DNA of 64,000 nucleotides from Salipiger bermudensis HTCC2601 (GCF_000153725.1 NZ_DS022276.1:1452334-1516333), one strand, 5' to 3'; shown: positions 1-9,975, counted from the stretch's first letter. The notes: generated from the letters alone by a model not told the origin. Translations and numbers: made by a program.

Positions 1-1
1 C

Positions 2-496
2 GCGATCGAAGAGGCGGCGGGCTACAAGGCGCTGATGTTCCGGTTTGGCCATACGCAAGAGAAGATCGCCGAGGCGCTCGGCAAGAGCCGCAGCCACATT
101 GCGAACCTTCTGCGCCTTCTGAACCTGCCCGACAGCGTTCAGGATTACGTGCGCAATGGCGATCTAAGCGCCGGTCACGCGCGGACACTGGTGACCGCGG
201 AAAATCCCGATGCCATTGCGCGCGAGATTATGGCGAAGAAGCTGTCCGTGCGGCAGGCGGAGGCTCTGGTTCGTGGTGCATCCGAGCCGAAACGGCCGAA
301 GGTATCCTCGTCGGCGCCCCAGGCGGTCGAGAAAGATGCCGACACGCGAGCGCTCGAGGGCGATCTTTCGGCGGCGCTTGGCATGAAGGTCTCGGTGGCT
401 CACAAGCCGGGCACCGAGGGTGGCAAGCTCATGATCTCCTATGAGAGCCTCGAAGAGCTTGATACGCTCTGCATGGTCCTCAGCGCATCGCGCTGA
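2..496 (+). CDS. parB: Chromosome partitioning protein ParB (C-terminal part)
   Basis: The gene runs in from the left edge: the frame is open from base 2 with no start, leaving the last 164 residues. ParB is the CTP-dependent clamp that loads at parS sites and works with ParA to segregate replicated origins. The fragment starts inside the N-terminal domain, then shows the helix-turn-helix GHTQEKIAEALGKSRSHIA (about residues 16-34 of the fragment), the flanking LLRLLNLPDSVQDYV helix, a Pro/Lys/Ala-rich linker near 95-115 and a short C-terminal dimerisation region. It converges on hemW, with a terminator between. parA is expected just outside the window. Confidence 0.95.
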   Translation, partial: AIEEAAGYKALMFRFGHTQEKIAEALGKSRSHIANLLRLLNLPDSVQDYVRNGDLSAGHARTLVTAENPDAIAREIMAKKLSVRQAEALVRGASEPKRPKVSSSAPQAVEKDADTRALEGDLSAALGMKVSVAHKPGTEGGKLMISYESLEELDTLCMVLSASR

Positions 497-519
497 GAGG
501 CGGCAAGCGATAAGAGAAA

Positions 520-549
520 AGCCCCGGGCCGAATGGCGCCGGGGCTTTT
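520..549 (+). terminator. Intrinsic terminator after parB
   Basis: An 8-bp stem AGCCCCGG/CCGGGGCT (520-527 and 539-546) with an inner GCC/GGC extension is followed by a run of T and preceded by AAAA. It can therefore end transcription from parB on the plus strand and from hemW on the minus strand. Confidence 0.85.
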
Positions 550-575
550 TCATGTCTGATATGGGCGATGTGAGA

Positions 576-1727
576 TCAGAGAAGCTCAGCGGTGAGCGTG
601 TTGAGAAGCATCCGGCCCTGTTGCGTTGCGCCGAAGCGCGCCTCATTGCGCCAGATCAGGCCAAGTTCAACAAGCGGGTCGAGAGACAGTGCGGCGGTGC
701 GCTTGGGGTCAATCATCCGAGCACGCTCGAGATCTAGACCCTCGCTAAGTCGCAACCCCATCATGAGGTATTCTGCCCAGACATCTTGCAGCATTAGGGA
801 CTCCACCTCCTGATCGGCAGATCCAGCTTCGGCGGCCTTGATCCAATCGCCAGGTGCACGGCGCGCCACGGTGGCGGAGCGCTGGCCGTTGACCGTCACC
901 CGACCATGCGCGCCGGGGCCGATGCCGACGTAGTCACCGCCGCGCCAGTAGACCAGATTGTGACGGGATTCATCGCCTTCACCGGAGTGGTTCGAAACCT
1001 CGTAAGCCGGCTTTCCGGCCGCTTCGCAGATCTCCTGCGTGGCGAGGTAGAGGTCGGCGCCAAGATCCTCGCTCGGAAGATCGCGTAGCTTTCCGGCCTG
1101 CGCACGATCCCAGAATGCGGTGCCTTCCTCGATTGTCAGCTGGTAGAGCGAGAGGTGATCGGCAGCGAGGTCGAGTGCCTCGCGCAGTTCGACCTCCCAG
1201 TCGGACAGGCTCTGACCCTGCCGGCCGTAAATCAGGTCGAAATTGACCCTGTTGAAGGTCGATTTGGCGATCTCGAGGGCGCGCACCGCGTCGTCCACGT
1301 CGTGCAACCGACCGAGGCGGCGCAGATCGTCAGGCCGCAGCGCCTGGACCCCGAGCGAGACCCGGTTGACGCCTGCCATGGCGAAGCCTTCGAACTTGTT
1401 GATCTCGACCGAGCGGGGATTTGCCTCGAGGGTGATCTCGATGTCATTGGCCCAGGCCCAGTGATCGCGCGAGGCATCAAGCACAGCGCGCACGGTCTCG
1501 GGGGCCATCAGCGAGGGGGTGCCGCCGCCGAAATAGATCGAGCGCAGAACCCGCCCCTCGGTCTGGCGACCGTAGCGGGCGAGTTCGCTGACCAGTGCCG
1601 CGGCCCAGCGGGTCTGATCCACGTGCGACACGACATGGCTGTTGAAGTCGCAATAGGGGCACTTGGCCTCGCAGAACGGCCAGTGCACGTAGAGGCCGAA
1701 GCCTCCGTCTCTCCAGGTCTCAGCCAA
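576..1727 (-). CDS. hemW: Heme chaperone HemW (radical SAM)
   Basis: A 383-residue protein of the HemN-like family now called HemW, which binds heme and delivers it to respiratory enzymes; older annotations call it oxygen-independent coproporphyrinogen oxidase. The radical SAM cluster motif is CEAKCPYC (Cys19, Cys23, Cys26), as in HemW. The GGGTPSL loop that contacts SAM follows near residue 67, and a HemN C-terminal domain fills the rest. The start at 1727 gives the usual length. Its first 8 bases overlap the end of rdgB, so the leftward order rph-rdgB-hemW looks like one operon. True HemN enzymes have an extra conserved cysteine after the cluster; here the cluster is followed by DFNSH, which favours HemW. 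Confidence 0.93.
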   Translation of the reverse strand: MAETWRDGGFGLYVHWPFCEAKCPYCDFNSHVVSHVDQTRWAAALVSELARYGRQTEGRVLRSIYFGGGTPSLMAPETVRAVLDASRDHWAWANDIEITLEANPRSVEINKFEGFAMAGVNRVSLGVQALRPDDLRRLGRLHDVDDAVRALEIAKSTFNRVNFDLIYGRQGQSLSDWEVELREALDLAADHLSLYQLTIEEGTAFWDRAQAGKLRDLPSEDLGADLYLATQEICEAAGKPAYEVSNHSGEGDESRHNLVYWRGGDYVGIGPGAHGRVTVNGQRSATVARRAPGDWIKAAEAGSADQEVESLMLQDVWAEYLMMGLRLSEGLDLERARMIDPKRTAALSLDPLVELGLIWRNEARFGATQQGRMLLNTLTAELL

Positions 1728-2331
1728 AACAGCCCGTCACGAACTTGGCGAAGGCATCGGCGCGGTGGCTGATCTTGTTCTTCTCCCAGCGATCCATCTC
1801 GCCGAAGGTGATGTCGTAGCCCTGCGGTTCGAAAACCGGGTCGTAACCGTGGCCTTGATCGCCGCGCATCGGCCAGACCACGCGGCCCTCCATCACGCCG
1901 GGGAACACTTCGTCATGGCCGTCGGGCCAGGCCAGCACCAGCGTGCAGCAGAAGCGCGCGGTCCACGGTTCGGGCTTGCCGGAGGCGGTGAGTTCGTCAT
2001 GCGCGCGGGTCATGGCCATCACGAAGTCGCGGCCATTGCCGGTCTCGGCCCAGTCGGCGGTGTAGACGCCGGGCGCGCCGTCGAGCGCGTCGATGGCGAT
2101 GCCGCTGTCATCCGACAGCGCGGGCAGGCCGGTGGCCTGTGCCGCGGCGTGGGCCTTGATGCGGGCGTTCTCGACGAAGGTGGTGCCGGTCTCTTCCGGC
2201 TCCGGCAGGTCCATCTCGGCCGCGCCGACCACCTCGACACCGTAGGGCTTGAGGAGATCGGCGATCTCCTCAAGCTTGCCGCGGTTGTGGGTCGCGACAA
2301 GGAGCTTCTTGCCCTCGAACTTGCGGGTCAT
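1720..2331 (-). CDS. rdgB: RdgB/HAM1 family non-canonical purine NTP pyrophosphatase
   Basis: A 203-residue house-cleaning enzyme that hydrolyses dITP, XTP and related deaminated purine triphosphates to monophosphates, keeping them out of DNA and RNA. It shows the N-terminal substrate loop THNRGKLEE (about 14-22), the catalytic/metal segment [10 protein letters not shown] and the family's conserved C-terminal HRADAFAKF (SHRA) segment. Length is typical. The start ATG overlaps the stop of rph (ATGA, 2328-2331), and the gene end overlaps hemW by 8 bases, so translation of all three is probably coupled. Confidence 0.95.
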   Translation of the reverse strand: MTRKFEGKKLLVATHNRGKLEEIADLLKPYGVEVVGAAEMDLPEPEETGTTFVENARIKAHAAAQATGLPALSDDSGIAIDALDGAPGVYTADWAETGNGRDFVMAMTRAHDELTASGKPEPWTARFCCTLVLAWPDGHDEVFPGVMEGRVVWPMRGDQGHGYDPVFEPQGYDITFGEMDRWEKNKISHRADAFAKFVTGCFG

Positions 2332-3041
2332 GCCGTGGCGGCCTTCTGTGCCTCGACGAGCTGCGCCACGCCGGATTCCGCGAGGTCGAGCAGGGTGCCC
2401 ATCTGGTCGCGTGAAAAGGTCGCGCCCTCGGCCGACATCTGCACCTCGATGAGCTGGCCGTCGCCGCGCAGGATGAAGTTGCCGTCGACCCCGGCTTCGC
2501 TGTCCTCGGGGTAGTCGAGATCGAGCACCGGCTGGCCGGCGTAGATGCCGCAGCTCACCGCCGCCACCGGCGAGATCAGCGGGTCGGTGATCACGTCACC
2601 GGCCTTCATCAACTTGTTGACCGCGAGGCGCAGCGCCACCCAGCCGCCGGTGATCGCGGCGCAGCGGGTGCCGCCATCGGCTTGGATCACGTCGCAGTCG
2701 ACGCTGATCTGGCGCTCGCCAAGGGCCACGCGGTCGACGCCGGCGCGCAGGCTGCGGCCGATCAGGCGCTGGATCTCGACGGTGCGTCCGCCTTGCTTTC
2801 CGGTGGTGGCTTCGCGGCGCATCCGCGATCCGGTGGAGCGCGGCAGCATGCCGTATTCGGCGGTCACCCAGCCGAGGCCAGAACCTTTGATGAATGGAGG
2901 CACGCGGGGCTCAAGCGAGGCGGTGCAGATCACATGCGTGTCGCCCATCTTGATCAGGCAGGATCCTTCGGCATGTTTCGTGACGCCCGTCTCGATTGAA
3001 ACGGGGCGCATTTCGCTTAAATCTCGTCCTGACGGTCTCAT
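2328..3041 (-). CDS. rph: Ribonuclease PH
   Basis: A 237-residue phosphorolytic 3'-5' exoribonuclease that trims tRNA 3' ends after endonucleolytic cleavage. Typical features are the N-terminal MRPSGRD start, the [14 protein letters not shown] core, the [13 protein letters not shown] segment that contacts phosphate and RNA, and the [18 protein letters not shown] catalytic region. It is a full-length member of the family. It is first in the leftward rph-rdgB-hemW block and is divergent from hrcA, an arrangement common in Rhodobacteraceae. Confidence 0.96.
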   Translation of the reverse strand: MRPSGRDLSEMRPVSIETGVTKHAEGSCLIKMGDTHVICTASLEPRVPPFIKGSGLGWVTAEYGMLPRSTGSRMRREATTGKQGGRTVEIQRLIGRSLRAGVDRVALGERQISVDCDVIQADGGTRCAAITGGWVALRLAVNKLMKAGDVITDPLISPVAAVSCGIYAGQPVLDLDYPEDSEAGVDGNFILRGDGQLIEVQMSAEGATFSRDQMGTLLDLAESGVAQLVEAQKAATA

Positions 3042-3154
3042 GGAAGTCCCTTTCTCGGTTGCGCCCGGGATACTGGTGCCCCGCTATCCCCGCAACCCCG
3101 ATTGACGGCACGGAGGGGGGGCTTTTAATGGCCCAAGGACGCGGAGAGGCACGG

Positions 3155-4219
3155 ATGAAAGAGGGCAACAAGCTATTCGATGAAATGAACGATCGCTCGC
3201 GCGAGGTGTTCCGCAAGGTCGTCGAGAGCTATCTTGAATTCGGCGAGCCGGTGGGCTCGCGCACGCTGACGCGGTCGCTGAGCGAGAAGGTCTCGGCGGC
3301 GACGATCCGCAACGTTATGCAGGACCTTGAATATCTCGGGCTGCTCGACAGCCCGCATGTGAGCGCCGGGCGGATCCCGACGCAGCTGGGCCTGCGGATG
3401 TTCGTCGACGGGCTACTCGAGGTGCGCGACCTTGATCTGTCGGACCGCGAGAAGCTCGACGCCACGCTGGGCCCGGGCGGCGACGACATGGGCGGCATCC
3501 TCGACCGCGTCGGCTCGGCGCTGTCGGGCGTCACCCATGGCGCCTCGCTGGTGCTGACGCCCAAGCACGAGGCGCCGATCAAGCATATCGAGTTCGTCAG
3601 CCTCGGCCATGACCGGGCGCTGGTGGTGCTGGTCTTTGCCGACGGCCATGTCGAGAACCGGCTGTTCCGTCCGCCGCCGGGCCAGACGCCAAGCTCGATG
3701 CGGGAGGCGGCGAATTTCCTCAACGCGCTGATCGAGGGCAAGACGCTCTCGGAGCTGCGCGGGGTGATGGCCGAGCAGATCAAGCACCGCCGGCAGGAGA
3801 TAGACACGCTGGCCGCCGACCTGATCGAGGCGGGCATCGCCACGTGGGAGAGCGATGCGGACAATTCGGCGCGGCTTATCGTGCGCGGCCGGGCGAATCT
3901 GCTTGGCACCGAGGCCGAGACCGAGGAGCTCGACCGCATCCGCAGCCTGTTCGACGATCTCGAGCGCAAGCGGGACATCGCTGAATTTCTGGAACTGGCC
4001 GAAACAGGCGACGGGGTGCGCATTTTTATCGGCTCCGAGAACAAACTTTTCTCACTTTCGGGTTCCTCTCTGGTGGTGTCTCCCTATATGAACGCGGATC
4101 GTAAGATCATCGGCGCGGTGGGCGTGATCGGCCCGACGCGCCTCAACTACGGCCGGATCGTCCCGATCGTGGATTACACGGCACAGCTGGTCGGCAAGCT
4201 GATTGCCGAGCGGAGCTAG
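3155..4219 (+). CDS. hrcA: Heat-inducible transcription repressor HrcA
   Basis: HrcA binds CIRCE inverted repeats upstream of groESL and related heat-shock genes and needs GroEL to fold into its active form. The N-terminal winged helix is clear (NDRSREVFRKVVESYL then VSAATIRNVMQDLEYLG), followed by SAGRIPTQLGLRMFVDGLL, a family signature. I chose ATG 3155 (354 residues) because GGAGAGG precedes it by about 5 bases and family members have about 10 residues before the NDR box. ATG 3128, behind a G-rich GGAGGGGGG tract, would add nine residues and is a real alternative. I saw no CIRCE element in the upstream region. grpE follows after 9 bases. Confidence 0.95.
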   Translation: MKEGNKLFDEMNDRSREVFRKVVESYLEFGEPVGSRTLTRSLSEKVSAATIRNVMQDLEYLGLLDSPHVSAGRIPTQLGLRMFVDGLLEVRDLDLSDREKLDATLGPGGDDMGGILDRVGSALSGVTHGASLVLTPKHEAPIKHIEFVSLGHDRALVVLVFADGHVENRLFRPPPGQTPSSMREAANFLNALIEGKTLSELRGVMAEQIKHRRQEIDTLAADLIEAGIATWESDADNSARLIVRGRANLLGTEAETEELDRIRSLFDDLERKRDIAEFLELAETGDGVRIFIGSENKLFSLSGSSLVVSPYMNADRKIIGAVGVIGPTRLNYGRIVPIVDYTAQLVGKLIAERS

Positions 4220-4228
4220 AGGTGAAGA

Positions 4229-4786
4229 ATGGCAGACCCGAAGAACGACGAGTTTCTCGATGACATCGAAGCCGCCGAGGCCGAGGCCTACGCGGACGAG
4301 GCCGAGGAGATCGACACCGAGGCAGCGGAGATCGATGCGCTGCGCGCCGAGCGCGACGAGTTCAAGGACCGGTTCATGCGGGCGCTGGCGGATGCCGAGA
4401 ACGCGCGCAAGCGCGCCGACAAGGACCGCCGCGAAGCGCAGCAATATGGCGGCTCGCGTCTCGCCCGCGATCTGCTGCCGGTCTATGACAACCTGCACCG
4501 CGCCCTTGGCGTCGCCCGCGAGGAAAACGCCGCCGATGCGCTGATCGAGGGCATCGAGCTGACGCTGCGCGAGCTGACCAACACCTTCTCGAAGCACGGC
4601 ATGACGACGATCTCGCCGCAGGTGGGGGACAAGTTCGACCCGCAGCAGCACGAGGCGATGTTCGAGGCTCCGGTGCCGGGCACCAAGGCGGGCGAGATCA
4701 TCCAGGTGTCCGCCGAGGGCTTCTATCTCTACGACCGGCTGCTGCGCCCCGCACAGGTCGGCGTGAGCTCGATGCCGGCGAGCTGA
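4229..4786 (+). CDS. grpE: Nucleotide exchange factor GrpE
   Basis: A 185-residue co-chaperone that releases ADP from DnaK. An acidic, disordered N-terminus (residues 1-35) leads into the long dimerising coiled coil (about 38-75, with RFMRALADAENARKRADKD), then the conserved LLPVYDNLHRAL helix and the C-terminal beta domain with VGDKFDPQQHEAMFEAP. It is 9 bases behind hrcA and surely co-transcribed with it, as in many alphaproteobacteria. Two terminator-like structures follow (4796-4860 and 4904-4929). Confidence 0.97.
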   Translation: MADPKNDEFLDDIEAAEAEAYADEAEEIDTEAAEIDALRAERDEFKDRFMRALADAENARKRADKDRREAQQYGGSRLARDLLPVYDNLHRALGVAREENAADALIEGIELTLRELTNTFSKHGMTTISPQVGDKFDPQQHEAMFEAPVPGTKAGEIIQVSAEGFYLYDRLLRPAQVGVSSMPAS

Positions 4787-4795
4787 TCTCTTCGT

Positions 4796-4872
4796 TCCCG
4801 GCGCGGGAGGGGGGCGCTGCCCCCCATCCGCCTGCGGCGGACTCCCCCCGGGATATTTTCGGCCAGAAGAAA
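4796..4872 (+). repeat. Terminator-like dispersed intergenic repeat (copy 1)
   Basis: A G/C hairpin (GGGGGG 4809-4814 with CCCCCC 4820-4825; alternative pairing with CCCCCC 4844-4849, and TCCCG 4796-4800 with CGGGA 4849-4853) is followed by ATATTTTCGGCCAGAAGAAA (4853-4872). The same tail recurs at 14419-14446 and, inverted, at 14471-14503, and a variant recurs near 39004-39130. The T run after the stem suggests it ends hrcA-grpE transcription. Confidence 0.7.
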
Positions 4873-4903
4873 GCCGGGGGTCTTTGAGAGATGTTGTGCG
4901 TGA

Positions 4904-4929
4904 AGCGGTCCCGTCGGGGCCGCTTTTTT
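4904..4929 (+). terminator. Intrinsic terminator between grpE and mutS
   Basis: Nine-base stem AGCGGTCCC/GGGGCCGCT (one G-T pair, 4904-4912 and 4916-4924) with a 3-base loop, followed by six T. It points rightward, so it is a second stop for hrcA-grpE. The T run overlaps the mutS stop codon. Confidence 0.8.
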
Positions 4930-7571
4930 CATGTCTCGAGGCTGGCCTTGAGGTCGTAGAGCGCCTGCAGGGCCTCGCGCGGGGACAGGTCGTCGGGGCT
5001 GAGGGCGCCGAGTTTTTCTTCCAGCGGCGAGGGACCGACGGGGCGCGCGGGCTGCGGGGCGGCCTCGGCGGCGGCGGAGAACAGCGGCAGGTCGTCGATC
5101 AGCGCCTTGGGGGCGGCGCGCTCGCGTTCGCCCTGTTCCAGCGCGTCGAGGATGGTCCGGGCGCGGTCGGTGACGGCGCGGGGCAAGCCCGCGAGCTGCG
5201 CCACCTGCACGCCGTAGGAGCGGTCGGCGGCGCCCTCGCGCACCTCGTGCAGGAAGATCACCTCGCCGTCCCATTCCTTGACCGCGACGGTGGCGTTACG
5301 CACCCCCTCGAGCTTGCCGGCGAGCACAGTGAGTTCGTGGTAGTGGGTGGCGAAGAGTCCGCGCACCCGGTTCACCCCGTGCAGGTGTTCGAGCGTGGCC
5401 CAGGCGATGGAGAGGCCGTCATAGGTGGCGGTGCCACGGCCGATCTCGTCGAGGATGACCAGCGCGCGGTCGTCGGCCTGATTGAGGATGGCGGCGGTCT
5501 CGACCATCTCGACCATGAAGGTGGAGCGGCCGCGGGCAAGATCGTCCGAGGCGCCGACGCGGCTGAAGATCTGGCTGACAAGTCCGAGATTGGCCGAGCG
5601 GGCCGGCACGTAGGACCCGATCTGCGCCAGTAGCGCGATCAGCGCGTTCTGCCGCAGGTAGGTCGACTTACCGGCCATGTTGGGGCCGGTGAGCAGGGTG
5701 ACCGAGGCGGCGTCGCCCTGTGCCGAGAGACCGCAATCATTGGCGATGAAGGGGCTGCCGCCCTGTGCTTGAAGCGCGCGTTCGACCACCGGGTGGCGGC
5801 CGCCCTCGATGGCGAAGGCGCGGCTCTCGTCGACCTGCGGGCGGCACCAGTCCTGGGCCCGGGCGAGATCGGCCAGGCCGAGGGCGAGGTCGAATTCAGA
5901 CAGGGCGAGCCCGGTTTCCGACAGCGCGGGCGCCTCTGCGAGAATGGCGTCCCTGAGGCTGGAATAGAGCCGCTTCTCGATGTCCAGAGCCTCGTTGCCG
6001 GCATTGAGAATGCGGGTCTCGAGCTCGGTCAGTTCGACGGTGGTGAAGCGCACCTGGTTGGCGGTGGTCTGGCGGTGGATGAAGGTCTCGTTCAGCGGCG
6101 GCGACATCATCTTTTCCGCGTGGGTGGCGGTGGTCTCGATGAAGTAGCCGAGCACGTTGTTGTGCTTGATCTTGAGCGCGTTGACCCCGGCTTGCTGGGC
6201 GTATTGCGCCTGCATGGCGGCGATCACGCCGCGGCCCTCGTCGCGCAGCTTGCGGGCCTCATCGAGCGCTTCGTCAAAGCCGGGTGCGATGAAGCCGCCG
6301 TCGCGGGCGAGCAGCGGCGGTTCGGCCACCAGCGCGGCGTCAAGCAGGGAGAGTAGATCTTCGTGGCCGCGCAGCGCATCGCGGGAGGTGGCGAGAAGCG
6401 CAGGCAGGGGGGCCTCGTCGAGCGCTTGCGCGATCTCCTCGGCCTGGGCCAGCGCGTTGCGCACCGCAGCGAGGTCGCGCGGGCCGCCGCGGTCAAGGCC
6501 GAGACGCGACAGGGCGCGGTCGAGATCGGGCACCTTGCGCAGCAGATCGCGCAGAGCACTGGCGAAGGGCGTCTCGATGCCCCAGTCGAGCGCATCGAGG
6601 CGGGCGGAAATCACCGAGAGCTCGCGCGAGGGGGAAGAGACGCGGCGCTCGAGCAGGCGCGCGCCGCCCGGCGTCACGGTGCGGTCGATCACAGAGAGCA
6701 GCGAGCCCTGCCGACCGCCATTCATCGACTGGGTCAGTTCGAGATTGCGGCGGGTGGCGGCGTCGATCTGCAGCAGGCGCGAGCCGGCGTCGCGCTGCGG
6801 CGCGCGCAGCAGCGGCAGGCGGCCTTTCTGGGTGATGTCGAGATAATCGACCAGCGCGCCCATCGCCGCCAGCTCGGCGCGCTCGAAGCTGCCGAAACCG
6901 GACAGGGTCTGCACGCCGAAGAGGGTGCAGAGGCGGGCTTCGGCGCCGGCGCTGTCGAAGGAGGCGCGGCCCAGCACGGTGGGGTAAATGCCGAGATCAC
7001 CGAGCACCGCGCGCAGTTCTTCCTCGGCGGCCTCGGAGACCAGCAGCTCGGAGGGCGCAAGCCGCGCCAGCTCGGCCCCGATGCGGGCCTGGCCAAGCGG
7101 CATCACGTGGAACGCGCCGGTCGAGATATCGGCCCAGGCCAGCGCCCATGCGTCTCGAACCTTGCCCAAAGCGGCCAGAAAATTGTGCCGCCGCGCCTCG
7201 AGCAGCGACTCCTCGGTGAGCGTGCCGGGGGTGACGAGCCGCACCACCTCGCGTTTCACCACCGATTTCGAGCCGCGCTTCTTGGCCTCAGCGGGGCTTT
7301 CCATCTGCTCGCAGACCGCGACGCGGAAGCCCTTGCGGATCAGCGTCAGGAGATAGCCCTCGGCCGCATGGACCGGGACGCCGCACATCGGGATGTCGTC
7401 GCCCGCGTGCTTGCCACGCTTGGTCAGCGCGATGTCGAGCGCCTCGGCGGCGGCGGCGGCATCGTCGAAGAACAGCTCGTAGAAATCGCCCATGCGATAG
7501 AACAGCAGCGCGTCCGGGTGCCCTGCCTTGATCTCGAGATATTGCGCCATCATTGGCGTGACTGCCGTCAT
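4929..7571 (-). CDS. mutS: DNA mismatch repair protein MutS
   Basis: An 880-residue mismatch sensor and ABC-type ATPase. The mismatch-reading Phe-x-Glu motif is FYE (residues 30-32) within GDFYELFF. Connector, lever and clamp domains follow, then the ATPase with Walker A TGPNMAGKST (about 627-636), the STFMVEM segment and Walker B DEIGRGTATYDG. The C-terminal helix-turn-helix and dimerisation tail are present, so the gene is intact. The chosen start gives MTAVTPMMAQYL; starts at Met7 or Met8 would also be compatible. It stands alone, divergent from maeB. No mutL is seen in the window. Confidence 0.97.
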   Translation of the reverse strand: MTAVTPMMAQYLEIKAGHPDALLFYRMGDFYELFFDDAAAAAEALDIALTKRGKHAGDDIPMCGVPVHAAEGYLLTLIRKGFRVAVCEQMESPAEAKKRGSKSVVKREVVRLVTPGTLTEESLLEARRHNFLAALGKVRDAWALAWADISTGAFHVMPLGQARIGAELARLAPSELLVSEAAEEELRAVLGDLGIYPTVLGRASFDSAGAEARLCTLFGVQTLSGFGSFERAELAAMGALVDYLDITQKGRLPLLRAPQRDAGSRLLQIDAATRRNLELTQSMNGGRQGSLLSVIDRTVTPGGARLLERRVSSPSRELSVISARLDALDWGIETPFASALRDLLRKVPDLDRALSRLGLDRGGPRDLAAVRNALAQAEEIAQALDEAPLPALLATSRDALRGHEDLLSLLDAALVAEPPLLARDGGFIAPGFDEALDEARKLRDEGRGVIAAMQAQYAQQAGVNALKIKHNNVLGYFIETTATHAEKMMSPPLNETFIHRQTTANQVRFTTVELTELETRILNAGNEALDIEKRLYSSLRDAILAEAPALSETGLALSEFDLALGLADLARAQDWCRPQVDESRAFAIEGGRHPVVERALQAQGGSPFIANDCGLSAQGDAASVTLLTGPNMAGKSTYLRQNALIALLAQIGSYVPARSANLGLVSQIFSRVGASDDLARGRSTFMVEMVETAAILNQADDRALVILDEIGRGTATYDGLSIAWATLEHLHGVNRVRGLFATHYHELTVLAGKLEGVRNATVAVKEWDGEVIFLHEVREGAADRSYGVQVAQLAGLPRAVTDRARTILDALEQGERERAAPKALIDDLPLFSAAAEAAPQPARPVGPSPLEEKLGALSPDDLSPREALQALYDLKASLET

Positions 7572-7659
7572 GTCGTCCCCCGGGTGACTGCCTGTGTCTG
7601 CCTGCTCCGGCGAGACATATCAAAGCGCGCGACCCCGACGAAAGCCGAAATCCGCGCTG

Positions 7660-7688
7660 TTGAGCCGTGCTTGACCCTGCGCTAAGAC
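7660..7688 (+). promoter_or_regulatory. Candidate sigma-70 promoter for maeB
   Basis: TTGAGC (7660-7665) and TAAGAC (7683-7688) are 17 bases apart and lie 32 bases upstream of the maeB start in the 148-base gap shared with the divergent mutS. The -10 match is modest. Confidence 0.35.
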
Positions 7689-7719
7689 AAAGCTCGCCCC
7701 TGCGCTGGAGAGAGACGAC

Positions 7720-9975
7720 ATGGCCAAGACGAAATATACCCGGGAAGAGGCGCTCGCCTTCCACCTCGAGCCCACCCCCGGCAAGTGGGAGGTGAAGGCC
7801 ACCGTCCCGATGACCACGCAGCGCGACCTGTCGCTGGCCTATTCCCCGGGCGTTGCCGTGCCCTGCGAGGACATCGCCGAGAACCCCGAGCTGGCCTATG
7901 ACTACACCAACAAGGGCAACCTCGTCGCGGTGATCTCGAACGGCACCGCGGTGCTGGGGCTGGGCAATCTCGGCGCGCTCGGCTCGAAGCCGGTGATGGA
8001 GGGCAAGTCGGTGCTGTTCAAGCGCTTCGCCGACGTGAACTCGATCGACATCGAGCTCGACACCGAGGACCCCGAAGAGATCATCCGCGCGGTAAAGCTG
8101 ATGTCGCCGACGTTCGGTGGCATCAACCTCGAGGACATCAAGGCGCCCGAGTGTTTCATCATCGAGCAGCGCCTCAAGGAAGAGTGCGACATCCCGGTCT
8201 TCCACGATGACCAGCACGGCACCGCGGTGATCTGCGCCGCCGGCCTGATCAACGCGCTGCACCTGAGCGGCAAGAAGATCGAGGAGTGCCGCATCGTGCT
8301 GAACGGTGCCGGCGCTGCGGGGATCGCCTGCCTTGAACTGGTCAAGGCGATGGGCGCCAAGCATGACAACTGCATCATGTGCGACACCAAGGGCGTGATC
8401 TACCAGGGCCGCAGCGAGGGCATGAACCAGTGGAAATCGGCCCACGCGGCGCGCACCGATCTGCGCACGCTGGAAGAGGCGATGGCCGGGGCGGACGTGT
8501 TCCTCGGCGTCTCGGCCAAGGGCGCGGTGACGCAGGCCATGGTCGAGAGCATGGCCGAGAACCCGGTGATCTTTGCCATGGCCAACCCCGATCCCGAGAT
8601 CACGCCCGAAGAGGCGCATGAAGTGCGGCCCGACGCCATCGTGGCCACCGGACGCAGCGACTACCCCAACCAGGTCAACAACGTTCTGGGCTTTCCCTAT
8701 CTCTTCCGCGGTGCGCTCGACATCCACGCCCGTGCGATCAATGACGAGATGAAGATCGCCTGTGCCGAGGCGCTCGCCGCCATTGCGCGCGAGGACGTGC
8801 CCGACGAGGTCGGCCTTGCCTATGGCAAGCAGCTGGCCTTTGGTCGCGACTACATCATTCCCACGCCGTTCGATCCGCGCCTCATCCACCGCATCCCGCC
8901 CGCGGTGGCAAAGGCCGGCATGGAGACCGGCGCCGCGCGGCGGCCGATCATCGACATGGAGGCCTATGAAGAGACGCTTCGGGGCCGCATGGATTCGACC
9001 GCACCGATCATCCGCAGCATCAACAACCGGGCGCGTCAGGCGCAGGCGCGGATGATCTTCGCCGAGGGTGACGATCCGCGCGTGCTGCGCGCCGCCGTGA
9101 TGTACCAGCGCAACGGGCTGGGCAAGGCACTGGTGGTCGGCCGCGAGGACGACGTGAAACAGAAGCTCGAGCAGGCCGGACTGGCCGACGCCTTCCGCGA
9201 GCTCGAGATCGTCAACGCGGGCAACACCCGGTATCTCGATACCTACAAGGATTTCCTCTACCAGCGGCTGCAACGTCGTGGTCGCGACCTGAAGGACATC
9301 CACCGGATGGCCGCGCGCGACCGTCACGTCTTTGCCTCGCTGATGCTGGCACACGGTCATGCCGATGGTCTTGTCACCGGTGCGACGCGCAAGTCGGCGC
9401 ACGTGCTCGAGCGCATCAACACCGTATTCGATGCCGACGCCCAGCATGGCGCGGTCGGCGTCACGGCGCTGCTGCTCAATGGCCGGATCGTGCTGATCTC
9501 GGATACGCTGGTGCATGAATGGCCCGAGCAGCACGACCTCGCCACCATCGCCGAGCGCGCCGCCGACGTGGCGCGGCATCTCGGCATGGAGCCGCGCGTG
9601 GCCTTCGTGTCGTTCTCGACCTTCGGCTACCCGGTTTCGGAGCGGGCGCAGAAGATGCATCTCGCGCCGCAGGTGCTCGACGAGCGCGGCGTCGACTTCG
9701 AGTACGAGGGCGAGATGACGGTCGACGTGGCGCTGAACCCGAAGGCGCAGGAGGCCTATCCGTTCCAGCGTCTCACCGGGCCGGCCAACATCCTCGTGGT
9801 GCCGGCGCGGCACTCGGCATCGATCTCGGTCAAGCTGATGCAGGAGATGGCGGGTGCCACGGTGGTGGGGCCGATCCTCGCCGGCATCGACAAGTCGATC
9901 CAGATCTGCTCGACCAACATGACCGCCAATGACATCCTGAACATGGCGGTCCTGGCAGCCTGCAAGGTAGGCTGA
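7720..9975 (+). CDS. maeB: NADP-dependent malic enzyme, MaeB type with phosphotransacetylase-like domain
   Basis: A 751-residue hybrid enzyme that decarboxylates malate to pyruvate, supplying NADPH and pyruvate for gluconeogenesis. The malic enzyme half (about 1-430) shows [23 protein letters not shown] [31 protein letters not shown] and the NAD(P) fold [12 protein letters not shown]. The second half (about 430-751) resembles phosphate acetyltransferase ([46 protein letters not shown]) and in this family regulates activity, for example by acetyl-CoA, rather than catalysing. The start has a GGAGAGAG site 5 bases upstream. Another kinase gene follows 25 bases later. Confidence 0.95.
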   Translation: MAKTKYTREEALAFHLEPTPGKWEVKATVPMTTQRDLSLAYSPGVAVPCEDIAENPELAYDYTNKGNLVAVISNGTAVLGLGNLGALGSKPVMEGKSVLFKRFADVNSIDIELDTEDPEEIIRAVKLMSPTFGGINLEDIKAPECFIIEQRLKEECDIPVFHDDQHGTAVICAAGLINALHLSGKKIEECRIVLNGAGAAGIACLELVKAMGAKHDNCIMCDTKGVIYQGRSEGMNQWKSAHAARTDLRTLEEAMAGADVFLGVSAKGAVTQAMVESMAENPVIFAMANPDPEITPEEAHEVRPDAIVATGRSDYPNQVNNVLGFPYLFRGALDIHARAINDEMKIACAEALAAIAREDVPDEVGLAYGKQLAFGRDYIIPTPFDPRLIHRIPPAVAKAGMETGAARRPIIDMEAYEETLRGRMDSTAPIIRSINNRARQAQARMIFAEGDDPRVLRAAVMYQRNGLGKALVVGREDDVKQKLEQAGLADAFRELEIVNAGNTRYLDTYKDFLYQRLQRRGRDLKDIHRMAARDRHVFASLMLAHGHADGLVTGATRKSAHVLERINTVFDADAQHGAVGVTALLLNGRIVLISDTLVHEWPEQHDLATIAERAADVARHLGMEPRVAFVSFSTFGYPVSERAQKMHLAPQVLDERGVDFEYEGEMTVDVALNPKAQEAYPFQRLTGPANILVVPARHSASISVKLMQEMAGATVVGPILAGIDKSIQICSTNMTANDILNMAVLAACKVG

